Assembly: GCF_007109225.1 (NCBI RefSeq)
Contig: NZ_VJZK01000001.1
Location: forward strand, 392,731 to 456,730
Reading direction: 5' to 3'
DNA from: Flavobacterium sp. GT3R68
GTDB lineage: Bacteria > Bacteroidota > Bacteroidia > Flavobacteriales > Flavobacteriaceae
DNA length: 64,000 nucleotides
The notes under the pieces are model-generated. The model made no database searches. It worked only from the letters and a program-made list of their open reading frames with translations, and was not told the DNA's origin. Both the position numbers and the translations under genes were made by a program. Of this stretch, positions 41,741-51,074 are shown piece by piece. How positions within the stretch are numbered: the first letter of the stretch is position 1; each line of letters begins with the position of its first letter.

Positions 41741-44700
41741 TTATTTCTTTATTATTTTCTTAATCTCTACATTATCTTCAGCCGACAGTTGCAATAAGTA
41801 CATTCCCTTTTGCAAGTCACTCAAATTAATACGGGCAGATTCAACCTGATTTGTTTTAAGTAATTTTCCGTCGATGGTGAATATCTTATAATTCATGTGA
41901 CTGGTATCGCCAGAGATGTTAAGAATATCTGCAACCGGGTTCGGATATACTTTAAACCGCACTACTTCGTTTGCAATAGTATCGAGTGTTGTTTGAACCC
42001 CTTCTACGGCAATATTGTTAAAAGTGACCCTGTTCCCTGCATCCAGAGTCATATTAGGCCCCGTAAATCGTAAACGGACTTTGAAATTCAGATTATTATT
42101 GACGGAAGTGATAGTAGAGAAATCTATCTGGTACAATTGATATGCAGAGGTCAGCGGTAATGATGAAGCTGGTAATCCCGTTGAAATCCAAGTTGGCGTT
42201 CCGGAATTTATTGCATAATCAACAGTAATGCCTGTTACTCCGGCAAGTTCATCTGCAGCAGCAAACGAGAATTTGATTTTCTGATAGCCCGCTGTCGAAA
42301 AATTAAAGATTAATGTGTTCTGTAAACCACCACTCTGGAACGGTTGTCTGATCTGCAATCCCTTCATGTCGCTGCTGGCATAAACCAAGTTCTTATTGGC
42401 TTCCGGTCTGTAATTGATTGGGGTTGCAAAACTTCTTCTTTCCATAGAGGCTTTTCTCCAATTAGGACTTGCAGCGGTAAATGGATAACCCACCAAACAG
42501 GATTGATATTGGATGACGCCATCTGTAGCTACTTTATAAGTTGAGTTTAGTGTTTGCAGTGGAGTATCATTTACAATTCTACTATCCATCATCCAAAAAT
42601 AAATTGGCACACTGATTTCCGGACCGCCGGCAATGAAATTGGCCGTTATCGAAAAATTAGCAGTTGGAGTTAATGTAATTTCGGCATTGGTACTGTTGGA
42701 AGCACCACTCCAGCGGTCGAAAACGTATCCCGGTTTAGCAATCGCTTTTAATGTAACAGGAATATTGTGAAAATAAATTCCTGTCCACGGATAGGGGTTT
42801 CCAACAATGCCCGGAGTTCCATCAACTACTTCAATGGTGTTCATTTTTATGTAACCGTGACTTGCATTGGAAACATTCAATGTAGCATTGATATTGGACG
42901 CAATTCCGAACTTTTGTCGGATATGAGTTCGTTGGAAATCGGGTCTCTGAGCGGCAAAATCTTTTTCTAAATTCAAAAAATAATTCCAGTCACCGTCATC
43001 TGCAGGTGCTTCCCATCGTGCGAATTGTCTTGGCATTTCCGGAGCAATCACCGCCTTCATTTCGTCTATTTTTGACAACACTCGTGAAGAAAGGAACGTG
43101 GTATTCATTAAATCAGCAAATCGATTGATAAATTCGATTGTGAAAGTATTATTTTCCAGTAATTTGCGTAAAATTAAGGTTGACCACGCCGGATTTGGGA
43201 TTGGGGGTCCATTAGGGTCTGTAGCAGCGGCTAAAGTATTATAGTTAATACCACCCGATCTCGCATAAGTATCATCCATATCATGCGCCAGCCATCGCCA
43301 TCTCCCGTCATGACCAAACGGAGCATTTGGCACATAAGCTGTAGTTTTTTTTCTCCAATAAACAATGTTATTTCCTGGCCAATCCCTATTTGCCAGAAAA
43401 ATATTGGAAATAAAATAATCCTTAAAACTTTCGGGATCCAGTTGGGTTTTTATATAGTCAAAATTAGCCTGAGTGGCAAAGGAATGGTTGGTTATATAAT
43501 CAATCATGGCCCAATAATGGACATCATCCCCTTCTTGTACAGCGCCTTCATTTTCTAAAAGATCTATTTCAGTGGTCGGAATGTCAAATACTCTTTTAAA
43601 ATAGTTGTTATCGATTTTGTCCCGCAGGTTTAGAAGCCCGTTAAATTCTCCGTTTATAAAAGTAATGGTCGGCTGATACCCTTTGGTGACAACATTCAGA
43701 GTCTTCATTAACTCTTGATTTAAAGCATCTGTAAACATGGTCTGATTGAAATCATTTCCGGAATTGCGAAGTACTAATCCCGAAAAATTAGCAAACGGAC
43801 GATCCGCGAAAAACTGATAACTCATCGTATCATCCCCGTAATCTGATCGGGCATACAGGTTGAAAGATTTACTTGGGAAATCTCTTGAAGATCCGCCGTG
43901 TACCCGCAGACCGATATCCTGATTCAGCTGTGGAATACCATTTACAAAATAGGTAAAATTCGCGGGTCTCTCATTTGCTATTCCGCGACGGTAATAATTG
44001 GAATGATCTTCATAATCTATCGGCTCCCAGGTAGGATGGGCAATTCTCCAGTCGTCAAAATCTTTTCCCGCTACATAAATGCCGTTGTAGTAATCATAAA
44101 GCATATTCTCGTCCAGACTTATCGAAACGACCGGTAAAGAGAATTGATTGCCTGCCAGAGGAAAAACATAATATGTTTTGGTTATTGTTTTACTATCTAG
44201 AGAGCCGGACTTTATTAATTTTGCCCTTACAACGGTTCCTTTCAATATGGGACTTGTTGGAATGTAGGTTGGAGTAAAAGAATAAGTAGTTGAAATATTT
44301 GCAATTTTATTGGGTTGAGATGACCTGTCCGCAATAACAAGTGGAGTGCTATATTGGAGGGTCGTGAAATTTTTAGTTAAAAATGATCCGGTGGCCTGTC
44401 CGGGATGCTCGGGATACTGATTCTTATAACTATAGGTTGTTCCTCCTAAATTGGAGGCTTTGGGTTCCGAACCGTCAAGCGTATATAGTATGGTGGACCC
44501 GGCTACCGCAGTCGACAGGGTTAAATTAAAACCGCTGGTAAAAAATCCAGATTCTTGTGAAAAAGTTGGGGGGTTTAAGAAGCCACTGTAGCCAACTGAT
44601 GAATTTGCTGCTTTAGGCGTAACGACCGAAAAGAAAGCAAAACCACCAGTCCCGTTCGGGAGACGGCCGTAAGAAATATTTTGTGGAATTACCGTGGACG

Positions 44701-45091
44701 GAACACTATTCACCACTACTGCTGATGGATTTGTCAATGATATCACCTCCCCTGCGGAACTTATTTTGTAATTAGTGTGCAAGGGACTGCCTGCAACAGC
44801 CCGATTTTTATCAGAGCACCATATCAATAAATATTGTCCTGCTGGAACAGATACATTTGGGAAAACCCATTTGAACAAAAGAGCCGGATCGTCAGATAAA
44901 CCGTAGCCTGACAAATTAACCGTGGTTGCCCCGGTATTGTACAGCTCTATCCAGTCATGATATTCACCGTCCTCATCCGCATTAATAGTTGTATTGGATG
45001 TGAGTATTTCATTGATGACGATTTGACTAAAAATAGGTGTTGTGTTTGCAAGAGAGAACAAAAAGAATAGAAGGGTAGCTGTCTTTTTCAT
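41741..45091 (-). CDS. T9SS-secreted CotH-kinase domain protein 2
   Basis: This 1116-residue protein is a close paralogue of the downstream CotH protein and shares its domain order: signal peptide (to TPIFS), lamin-tail domain, chitobiase-C-like domain and CotH kinase domain. The kinase domain has RVHGGSS, NGEFNGLLNLRD and RWRWLAHDMD. A GYVFDRWSG repeat, a jelly roll and a T9SS type A domain (KVYPNPVADIL, ending IIKK) follow. The two Ig modules of its partner are absent. The genes are 64 bases apart and both on the minus strand, so they may be co-transcribed. The 315 bases upstream (45092-45406) hold no gene. Confidence 0.9.
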   Translation of the reverse strand: MKKTATLLFFLFSLANTTPIFSQIVINEILTSNTTINADEDGEYHDWIELYNTGATTVNLSGYGLSDDPALLFKWVFPNVSVPAGQYLLIWCSDKNRAVAGSPLHTNYKISSAGEVISLTNPSAVVVNSVPSTVIPQNISYGRLPNGTGGFAFFSVVTPKAANSSVGYSGFLNPPTFSQESGFFTSGFNLTLSTAVAGSTILYTLDGSEPKASNLGGTTYSYKNQYPEHPGQATGSFLTKNFTTLQYSTPLVIADRSSQPNKIANISTTYSFTPTYIPTSPILKGTVVRAKLIKSGSLDSKTITKTYYVFPLAGNQFSLPVVSISLDENMLYDYYNGIYVAGKDFDDWRIAHPTWEPIDYEDHSNYYRRGIANERPANFTYFVNGIPQLNQDIGLRVHGGSSRDFPSKSFNLYARSDYGDDTMSYQFFADRPFANFSGLVLRNSGNDFNQTMFTDALNQELMKTLNVVTKGYQPTITFINGEFNGLLNLRDKIDNNYFKRVFDIPTTEIDLLENEGAVQEGDDVHYWAMIDYITNHSFATQANFDYIKTQLDPESFKDYFISNIFLANRDWPGNNIVYWRKKTTAYVPNAPFGHDGRWRWLAHDMDDTYARSGGINYNTLAAATDPNGPPIPNPAWSTLILRKLLENNTFTIEFINRFADLMNTTFLSSRVLSKIDEMKAVIAPEMPRQFARWEAPADDGDWNYFLNLEKDFAAQRPDFQRTHIRQKFGIASNINATLNVSNASHGYIKMNTIEVVDGTPGIVGNPYPWTGIYFHNIPVTLKAIAKPGYVFDRWSGASNSTNAEITLTPTANFSITANFIAGGPEISVPIYFWMMDSRIVNDTPLQTLNSTYKVATDGVIQYQSCLVGYPFTAASPNWRKASMERRSFATPINYRPEANKNLVYASSDMKGLQIRQPFQSGGLQNTLIFNFSTAGYQKIKFSFAAADELAGVTGITVDYAINSGTPTWISTGLPASSLPLTSAYQLYQIDFSTITSVNNNLNFKVRLRFTGPNMTLDAGNRVTFNNIAVEGVQTTLDTIANEVVRFKVYPNPVADILNISGDTSHMNYKIFTIDGKLLKTNQVESARINLSDLQKGMYLLQLSAEDNVEIKKIIKK

Positions 45092-45406
45092 TTTTAGGTA
45101 ATGTCTTGATTAATAGATCCATAAATTTATAAAAAAAAATAAAAAGCGATTCTCTTTGTCGGCACATAACCAATTTAATCCTGTCAAATGCATAATTTAA
45201 GAAAGGCGAAAATATTTTAACATTTTAAAATTTTGGACCAGTTTTATATTCCAAATGGGAGTTGAAGCAGTAAACTTTTCATTTTATAAAAAAAATCATT
45301 TCAAATTCATAAAATTGAAATAGATTTACGGCTGAAAAATTATACTGTCAATATCATTTATCCACACATTTATGTATTGCACATAAAGCATATTAAAAAA
45401 TAAATT

Positions 45407-46363
45407 TTGAAACGAATAGACATTTCCATAGTTGTCCCCCTTTATAATGAAGAGGCTGTTTTTGACCAGTTAATCCAGAGACTGACCGATGTCATCGACC
45501 AAACATCGTTTTCATGCGAGGTAATTCTAATTAATGATGGAAGCATGGATAAAACCGACCAATTAATTGAAGGAATTTGTAAAAAAGACGACCGGTTTAC
45601 GGGGGTTTTATTATCCAGAAATCACGGGCATCAGCTAGCGGTCAGTGCGGGGCTGTCCTATGTCCGAGGCAAAAAAGGAGCCATGATTATTGATGGTGAT
45701 TTACAGGACCCTCCGGAATTAGTAAATGAATTCTACGAACTTTTGACGGAGGGATATGATGTTATATATGCCATAAGAAAAAACAGAAAAGAGAGTTTTT
45801 TTAAAAAATTGGCATACGCTGCTTATTATCGATTGCAAAAAAAGATATCCAGTTTTAATATTCCGATCGACAGCGGTGACTTCTCCATGTTGAGCCGAAG
45901 AGTCGTGGACAATATGAATAATATGCCCGAACAAAGTCGTTATCTAAGAGGTATGCGTGCTTGGGTGGGATTCAAACAAATTGGATATGAGTACGATCGC
46001 GATGAAAGGCAAGCTGGTGAAACCAAATACAGCTGGTCGAAATTATTTGAACTGGCTTTCAACGGCATTTTTAACTTCAGTGATTTCCCGGTTAAAGTTA
46101 TAACCCGGTTGGGTTTTCTGACGGTGGTTTTTTCGCTGATGTACTTTATCTATAATATTTACAGAAAAATATATTATGATGATGTTCCTCAGGGATTTAC
46201 CGCAACTATATTAGCCATAATTTTATTCAGTGGTGTGCAAATGATTTCTTTAGGACTAATAGGAGAATATGTTTTAAGAATTTATAATCAAGTAAGAAGC
46301 AGGCCGCTTTATGTTATAGATAAAATTGTTCAGGACGGTAAATATAAAGAAGAATCAAACTAA
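45407..46363 (+). CDS. glycosyltransferase family 2, DPM1/GtrB-like
   Basis: This 318-residue membrane glycosyltransferase probably transfers a sugar to undecaprenyl phosphate. The GT2 core begins KRIDISIVVPLYNEE, with DGSMDKT and the metal-binding DGDLQDPPEL near 91-100. Two C-terminal membrane helices (about 235-255 and 268-292) are typical of GtrB/dolichol-phosphate-mannose-synthase-like enzymes. The start is a TTG: no ATG or GTG gives an intact GT2 N-terminus, because the next methionine is beyond the first strand. The methyltransferase gene starts 10 bases after its stop. Confidence 0.9.
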   Translation: MKRIDISIVVPLYNEEAVFDQLIQRLTDVIDQTSFSCEVILINDGSMDKTDQLIEGICKKDDRFTGVLLSRNHGHQLAVSAGLSYVRGKKGAMIIDGDLQDPPELVNEFYELLTEGYDVIYAIRKNRKESFFKKLAYAAYYRLQKKISSFNIPIDSGDFSMLSRRVVDNMNNMPEQSRYLRGMRAWVGFKQIGYEYDRDERQAGETKYSWSKLFELAFNGIFNFSDFPVKVITRLGFLTVVFSLMYFIYNIYRKIYYDDVPQGFTATILAIILFSGVQMISLGLIGEYVLRIYNQVRSRPLYVIDKIVQDGKYKEESN

Positions 46364-46373
46364 GAAAGACCTC

Positions 46374-47141
46374 ATGCAGCACGAATACTATAAGGAATAT
46401 TATGATTTAGAAAGACAGCACTGGTGGTTTGTAGCCCGTGAAAAAATAATATCCAATTACATTAAAAAGCTTATTTCGCAAAAGAAATTGCAGAAACAAG
46501 ATTTAAAAATTCTGAATGTGGGTTGTGGAACAGGAAGGAGTTCCGAATATTTAGCGACATTTGGCCATGTCGTTTCTATAGAATACGATCAATTTTGCTG
46601 TGAGTTTGCTTCCGAAAAGACAGGTCTGGAAATTATAAACGGATCTATAACAGAGTTGCCATTTGCCGATAATTCTTTTGATTTGGTTTGCGCTTTTGAC
46701 GTGATAGAACATGTCGAAGACGACCAGTTAGCCGTATCGGAAATGAATAGAGTCGCCAGGGACAACGGGATTCTTTTTATAACCGTTCCCGCTTTTATGA
46801 ATCTTTGGAGCCACCACGATGTCATCAACCATCATTTCAGAAGATATAAATTAGAGCAGGTCGAAAAATTATTCAAAAAACTTGGCACAGGTGAAAAGAT
46901 TTTTTCGTCCTATTTTAATTTTTTTCTTTTTCCCCCGATTTTTGCTTTTAGGAGCCTGAGCAACCTTTTGAAGTCGGGAAAAAAGAGATCGGGATCAGGA
47001 AGTGACTTTGAGGCTTTTAAACCAGGGCTTTTAAATTCTTTTTTACAATCTATCATGCTTTTTGAAAGCAAATTTATAAATAGCAATATCAAACTTCCTT
47101 TCGGAGTATCTATCCTTTACACCTGGAAAAAAGATAAATAA
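46374..47141 (+). CDS. class I SAM-dependent methyltransferase, polysaccharide locus
   Basis: This 255-residue protein has SAM motif I in ILNVGCGTGRS (about 48-58) and a FDVIEHVEDDQ segment. The QHWWFVAREKII opening is common in methyltransferases of glycan loci. A longer frame begins 48 bases upstream inside the glycosyltransferase gene, but the ATG at 46374 gives no overlap and a standard start (MQHEYYKEYYDLE). It may methylate a sugar or lipid carrier; the target is unknown. The next gene starts 1 base after its stop. Confidence 0.87.
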   Translation: MQHEYYKEYYDLERQHWWFVAREKIISNYIKKLISQKKLQKQDLKILNVGCGTGRSSEYLATFGHVVSIEYDQFCCEFASEKTGLEIINGSITELPFADNSFDLVCAFDVIEHVEDDQLAVSEMNRVARDNGILFITVPAFMNLWSHHDVINHHFRRYKLEQVEKLFKKLGTGEKIFSSYFNFFLFPPIFAFRSLSNLLKSGKKRSGSGSDFEAFKPGLLNSFLQSIMLFESKFINSNIKLPFGVSILYTWKKDK

Positions 47142-47142
47142 C

Positions 47143-48996
47143 ATGAAATTACTAAATTGGCTTAAAAAAAATTATTGGCTGACAATTATATTGCTAGCGG
47201 GAGCATTCTTAAGAGTATATCACGCTGATTTTCAAAGCATTTGGTTAGATGAAATTCTAACAATGAAGAATTCCGATCCTAAACTGACCTTAAAGCAATT
47301 TTATGACGGAATTATGTTTTGGGAATTTATACCCCACCTTTATTTTCTGCTACTCCGGTTTGTGTTTGAAGTTTTTGGCTATTCCACACTGGTTGCCAGA
47401 GTCTTTTCGGGTGTTATCGGTGTCGTGGGAATTTATGCTATCTATCTTTTTGCAAAGGAGTTATTCAATAAAAGAAGCGGTTTAATTGCAGCAGCCCTGC
47501 TTTCTGTAAATATTTTCCATATCTCATATTCGCAGGAAATGAGACCTTACGGCATGCTTTTTCTTTTCACGGTCATGGCCTTTTACAGATTGGTGATATT
47601 TATAAAAAAACCAACAATTCTGCATGCAGTCTATTATGGAATCTTTGCCGGTCTGATTGTGAATTCCCATTTTTTTGGATTTATCACCATTTTTTCCCAA
47701 TATTTGATTTTGTTATTTTTCCTCATTACATCGCCAAAAGAGAATAAGAAAACTTTTTTCTTCTATTCCTTCATTTCAGGAATTGTAACTCTAATAATTT
47801 TTTTACCCGCATATGAAGCAATAATTAGAGTTTCTGAAATTTCGTCGTTTTGGTTACAAAAACCGGGTCCGGACGCATTTACAATGATGTTCAAAGAATT
47901 CTTCGGGAACTCAGAGATAATACTCTTTATTATCAATTTTATCGTTATTTTTTATGTGATTAATTTGTTCAAGGAAAAAACAGAGAATTATAAACATGAA
48001 ACAATTTTAAATAATAAAATCCTATTTAGTTTTATAATTTTATTTATCTGGCTATTCACATCATTAGTTATACCGTTATTAAGGTCGTATCTTGATGTCC
48101 CGATGATATTAAGCAGGTATTTTATAAATATTTTGCCGGTATTAGTTCTGGTTATTACAATTGGGATGGATCTTATTAAGAACAAACTAATAAAATGCAT
48201 AGTTATATCCTGTTTTGTATTATTTTCACTGATTGATTTATTTGTAGTTAAAAATTATTACAATACTGTCACCAAATCACAGTTTCGGGAATTGACCAAG
48301 GAGATCACCAGGCGCAATCCGGAAAAATCAAAAATTGTTGCCTATTGGAGCTGGCTATTCCCCTATTTTTTCGCAAACACTCCCGATATCACAATTGAGG
48401 GAAATTCATATTCGCTTAAAGATTATGTCGCGGGAATGAAAAGCGGAGCTATTAAACCTAAAGCATTTTGGTATGCTGATGCCAATTCCAGACCTTATAC
48501 ATTAACGGTCGATGGGCAGGCGTACTTAGACAAAAATTTTATTTTAAAAGAAAAATTAGAGTTTCACGATGCTTGGGCAAATTATTACGCTCCGATAGCG
48601 GAAGAAAAAATAAATTTAAATGAAAATTTAGATTTAAGTATATTTAAACCGGTACATTTCGATGGGAACGGGAATATAATTTTATTCGAAAACACCAATG
48701 CAAGGTCTGAATTTATTACGTTGGAGAAAGGAAATTATGATTTAATAATTAGCGGTAACAGCCTTCCTGCAAAACCTATTAATGGTGAAAATGCGCATTT
48801 AAAATTTAAATTAAACGGAGTTGAAATTGGGAATCTAAATCTCAGCGAAAACACCACTACGCCCGAAAAAGTAATATCGTTTAATTATAATAAAAACGAG
48901 AAAGTAAGGATTCAGTTTATTTATGATAATGATATTTTTGAGAAAGGGCAAGATAGAAATGCTATTATCTACTCACTTAAACTCAAAAAAAAATAA
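47143..48996 (+). CDS. GT39/PMT-like membrane glycosyltransferase
   Basis: This 617-residue protein has about ten membrane helices. The first periplasmic loop carries the acidic SIWLDEILT motif (about 32-40), the catalytic loop of PMT_2/ArnT-type enzymes that use polyprenyl-phosphate sugars. SQEMRPYGM after the third helix is also typical. The C-terminal 200 residues are soluble, and the last 90 look like a small beta-sandwich that could bind glycan or lipid. It fits with the upstream GtrB-like enzyme, which would make its polyprenyl-phosphate-sugar donor. Confidence 0.85.
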   Translation: MKLLNWLKKNYWLTIILLAGAFLRVYHADFQSIWLDEILTMKNSDPKLTLKQFYDGIMFWEFIPHLYFLLLRFVFEVFGYSTLVARVFSGVIGVVGIYAIYLFAKELFNKRSGLIAAALLSVNIFHISYSQEMRPYGMLFLFTVMAFYRLVIFIKKPTILHAVYYGIFAGLIVNSHFFGFITIFSQYLILLFFLITSPKENKKTFFFYSFISGIVTLIIFLPAYEAIIRVSEISSFWLQKPGPDAFTMMFKEFFGNSEIILFIINFIVIFYVINLFKEKTENYKHETILNNKILFSFIILFIWLFTSLVIPLLRSYLDVPMILSRYFINILPVLVLVITIGMDLIKNKLIKCIVISCFVLFSLIDLFVVKNYYNTVTKSQFRELTKEITRRNPEKSKIVAYWSWLFPYFFANTPDITIEGNSYSLKDYVAGMKSGAIKPKAFWYADANSRPYTLTVDGQAYLDKNFILKEKLEFHDAWANYYAPIAEEKINLNENLDLSIFKPVHFDGNGNIILFENTNARSEFITLEKGNYDLIISGNSLPAKPINGENAHLKFKLNGVEIGNLNLSENTTTPEKVISFNYNKNEKVRIQFIYDNDIFEKGQDRNAIIYSLKLKKK

Positions 48997-49016
48997 ATAT
49001 AAAATAAAACTACAGT

Positions 49017-49047
49017 GTTGCCATGTGTTTTTTTTTATATAATTTTG
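49017..49047 (+). promoter_or_regulatory. Bacteroidota-type promoter inside the polysaccharide locus
   Basis: GTTG (49017-49020), a 19-base spacer and TAATTTTG (49040-49047) match TTTG-N19-TAnnTTTG with one mismatch. The ATG of the lipoprotein gene lies 22 bases downstream. Confidence 0.7.
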
Positions 49048-49069
49048 CCCCATAAAATTAAATAATCAG

Positions 49070-49621
49070 ATGAAAACGAAAATTTTTATTATTACTACCA
49101 TTTTCTCGCTTGTATTTGTTTCTTGTAAAAATGACAATCAGGTTAAAGACGCAGAAGAAAATGCACCGAAAGTTGAAAAGAAAGAAAAATTCAGCGTGGA
49201 TTTAGATATTACAGCTCCAAAAGACGACAACTTTGCGGTATATTATACAGAAGACGGAACCATTAATTTCACCGGGGAAAAAGCAGTTTGGGCTGGCGTG
49301 AAAGGACAAGCGGAAAGTCAAAAAGTAGTTTTAGATTTACCCGAAGAAATTATTCCTACAGACATTAGACTAGATTTTGGATTAAACAAAGAACAAGGAG
49401 ATGTTATACTTGAAAAATTTAAATTAAATTTTTATGGAAAAACATTTGAAGCTAAAGGATCTGATTTTTTAAAATATTTTATAGCTAACGATTCCGTAAA
49501 AACTGAAATTGATCAAGTTAAAGGAACTATTAAATTTGTAAAAAACCCTAAAACATTCACTACCCCTTTTTACTATCCTCAACAAGCTATTCTTGATGAA
49601 GTTACTAAAATAACTAAATAG
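49070..49621 (+). CDS. lipoprotein of unknown function
   Basis: This 183-residue protein has a lipoprotein signal (TTIFSLVFVSC, lipidated cysteine near 19). A charged linker (about 22-45) precedes one beta-rich domain that ends in a short helix. I recognise no family. It has its own promoter and a strong terminator and is therefore a single-gene unit between two parts of the polysaccharide locus. A role in envelope glycan handling is possible only by position. Confidence 0.75.
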   Translation: MKTKIFIITTIFSLVFVSCKNDNQVKDAEENAPKVEKKEKFSVDLDITAPKDDNFAVYYTEDGTINFTGEKAVWAGVKGQAESQKVVLDLPEEIIPTDIRLDFGLNKEQGDVILEKFKLNFYGKTFEAKGSDFLKYFIANDSVKTEIDQVKGTIKFVKNPKTFTTPFYYPQQAILDEVTKITK

Positions 49622-49636
49622 TTTTAGAAAATTTTT

Positions 49637-49678
49637 AAAATGCTGTAAACAGAAATAGGATTCTGTTTACAGCATTTT
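49637..49678 (+). terminator. terminator of the lipoprotein gene
   Basis: AAAATGCTGTAAACAGAA and TTCTGTTTACAGCATTTT form a perfect 18-base stem around ATAGGA, followed by CTTTT. Confidence 0.88.
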
Positions 49679-49715
49679 CTTTTATGTATATTTGAAATTC
49701 TATTCATACTTCTAA

Positions 49716-50972
49716 ATGTTTAAGGAAAAAATAACTGCATTATTAAAAAGCAAACAAAACACCAATCTGTTTATTTATGGACTGGGACAAGGTTTTAATT
49801 TGATTACGCCCCTATTGGTTGTTCCTTACATAGTCTCTGTTTGTGGAATTGAAAGTTATGGTAAAGTGAGCATTGCCATGGCTATTTCCTTTTTTATAAT
49901 GGTCTTTATTGATTATGGTTCGGATATTATCGGCGTGAAAGATGTTGCGGTCAACAGGGGAAACAATGCCGAGTTAGAGAAAATCTTCATTACTACCTTC
50001 TGTTCAAAATTCGTATTGTTGACACTGGTTTTGATACTCTGCTCTTTGTTATTTTACCTGGTTCCTTTTTTCAATACCGAAAAGAAGTTGTTTTTTCTGG
50101 GACTTCCCATTTTAATCGGCCAGTTTTTAAACCCGACCTGGTTTCTTCAGGGATTAGAAAACTTCAAATGGATCACGATTCTGACCATCATTTCAAAAGT
50201 CATTTACCTTTTGGGGATTTTTGTCTTCATACACCAACAGCAAGATTATATCTACATCAATTTATGGTGGGGAATAGGAACAATTTTGGCCAACTTACTT
50301 GCCTTTGGCTATATCTTGAATAAGTACTCTTTTAGTTTTAGAAAAACCCAAAAAACGGACATAGCCAAACTCCTTCAAGAAAACTTTTCCATGTTTTCTT
50401 CCCAGATTTTTGTGTCACTCCAAATGTATGCCCCGATTATGATAATCGGTCTGTTTGGAAACAATCTTCTCGCGGGACAATATAAAATAGTAGATCAGGT
50501 CATCGTGATTTTTAAAACCTACATTAATTTGTTCTTTAATTTTGTATATCCCAGGATTTGTTTTCTTTTGGAAAAAGACGAGCAAAGCGGACTGCGGTTC
50601 TGGAAAATATACAATGGTATGAATTTTATTTTTGTCACTGTGTCCATGGTAATTATTTATGTATTGGCCATCCCCATAGTTTCCTTTTTTACCAAAATTG
50701 ACCTTTCTGAAATCAGTATCCTATTACGGCTTGCAGTTTTGGTGCCAGTGGTATTGGCTATATCCAATCCCTTGAAACAATTGGTCTTAGGGTCCAACAG
50801 TCAGAGATTCTATATCAGGGTTACCGTGGCTATGGTATTCCTCAATTTACTGCTAATGATGGCACTGTTTCCATACTATAAAACGTACGCTATTTTTATG
50901 ACCTTGATCGCCGTCGAAACCGCTACAATTTTTATTTATTATTTTTATTTAAAAGACAAATTCGCCTATTAG
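49716..50972 (+). CDS. oligosaccharide flippase (Wzx-like)
   Basis: This 418-residue membrane protein has about twelve hydrophobic helices and belongs to the polysaccharide transport (PST)/MATE-like flippase group. The N-terminal segment NLFIYGLGQGFNLITPLLVVPYIV and the following GIESYGKVSIAMAISFF are typical. It would flip lipid-linked repeat units from the cytosolic to the periplasmic face. It is the only flippase candidate in the window. The first residue context (MFKEKITALLKSKQNTN) makes the ATG at 49716 a natural start. Confidence 0.9.
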   Translation: MFKEKITALLKSKQNTNLFIYGLGQGFNLITPLLVVPYIVSVCGIESYGKVSIAMAISFFIMVFIDYGSDIIGVKDVAVNRGNNAELEKIFITTFCSKFVLLTLVLILCSLLFYLVPFFNTEKKLFFLGLPILIGQFLNPTWFLQGLENFKWITILTIISKVIYLLGIFVFIHQQQDYIYINLWWGIGTILANLLAFGYILNKYSFSFRKTQKTDIAKLLQENFSMFSSQIFVSLQMYAPIMIIGLFGNNLLAGQYKIVDQVIVIFKTYINLFFNFVYPRICFLLEKDEQSGLRFWKIYNGMNFIFVTVSMVIIYVLAIPIVSFFTKIDLSEISILLRLAVLVPVVLAISNPLKQLVLGSNSQRFYIRVTVAMVFLNLLLMMALFPYYKTYAIFMTLIAVETATIFIYYFYLKDKFAY

Positions 50973-51074
50973 GATCCTTCAAAAAATACTTATTTCTATT
51001 TAGAGCAAAAAGTGTATTTTTGGAAGGAATTAAAAGCATGCCTATTGGAAGCGAATTTTCTGATTCCCTAAAAA

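Noticed and set aside
45358..45366. A perfect DnaA-box consensus TTATCCACA upstream of the GtrB-like gene.
   Set aside because: It is solitary. A single 9-mer is expected about once by chance in a window of this size, and no other boxes cluster there.
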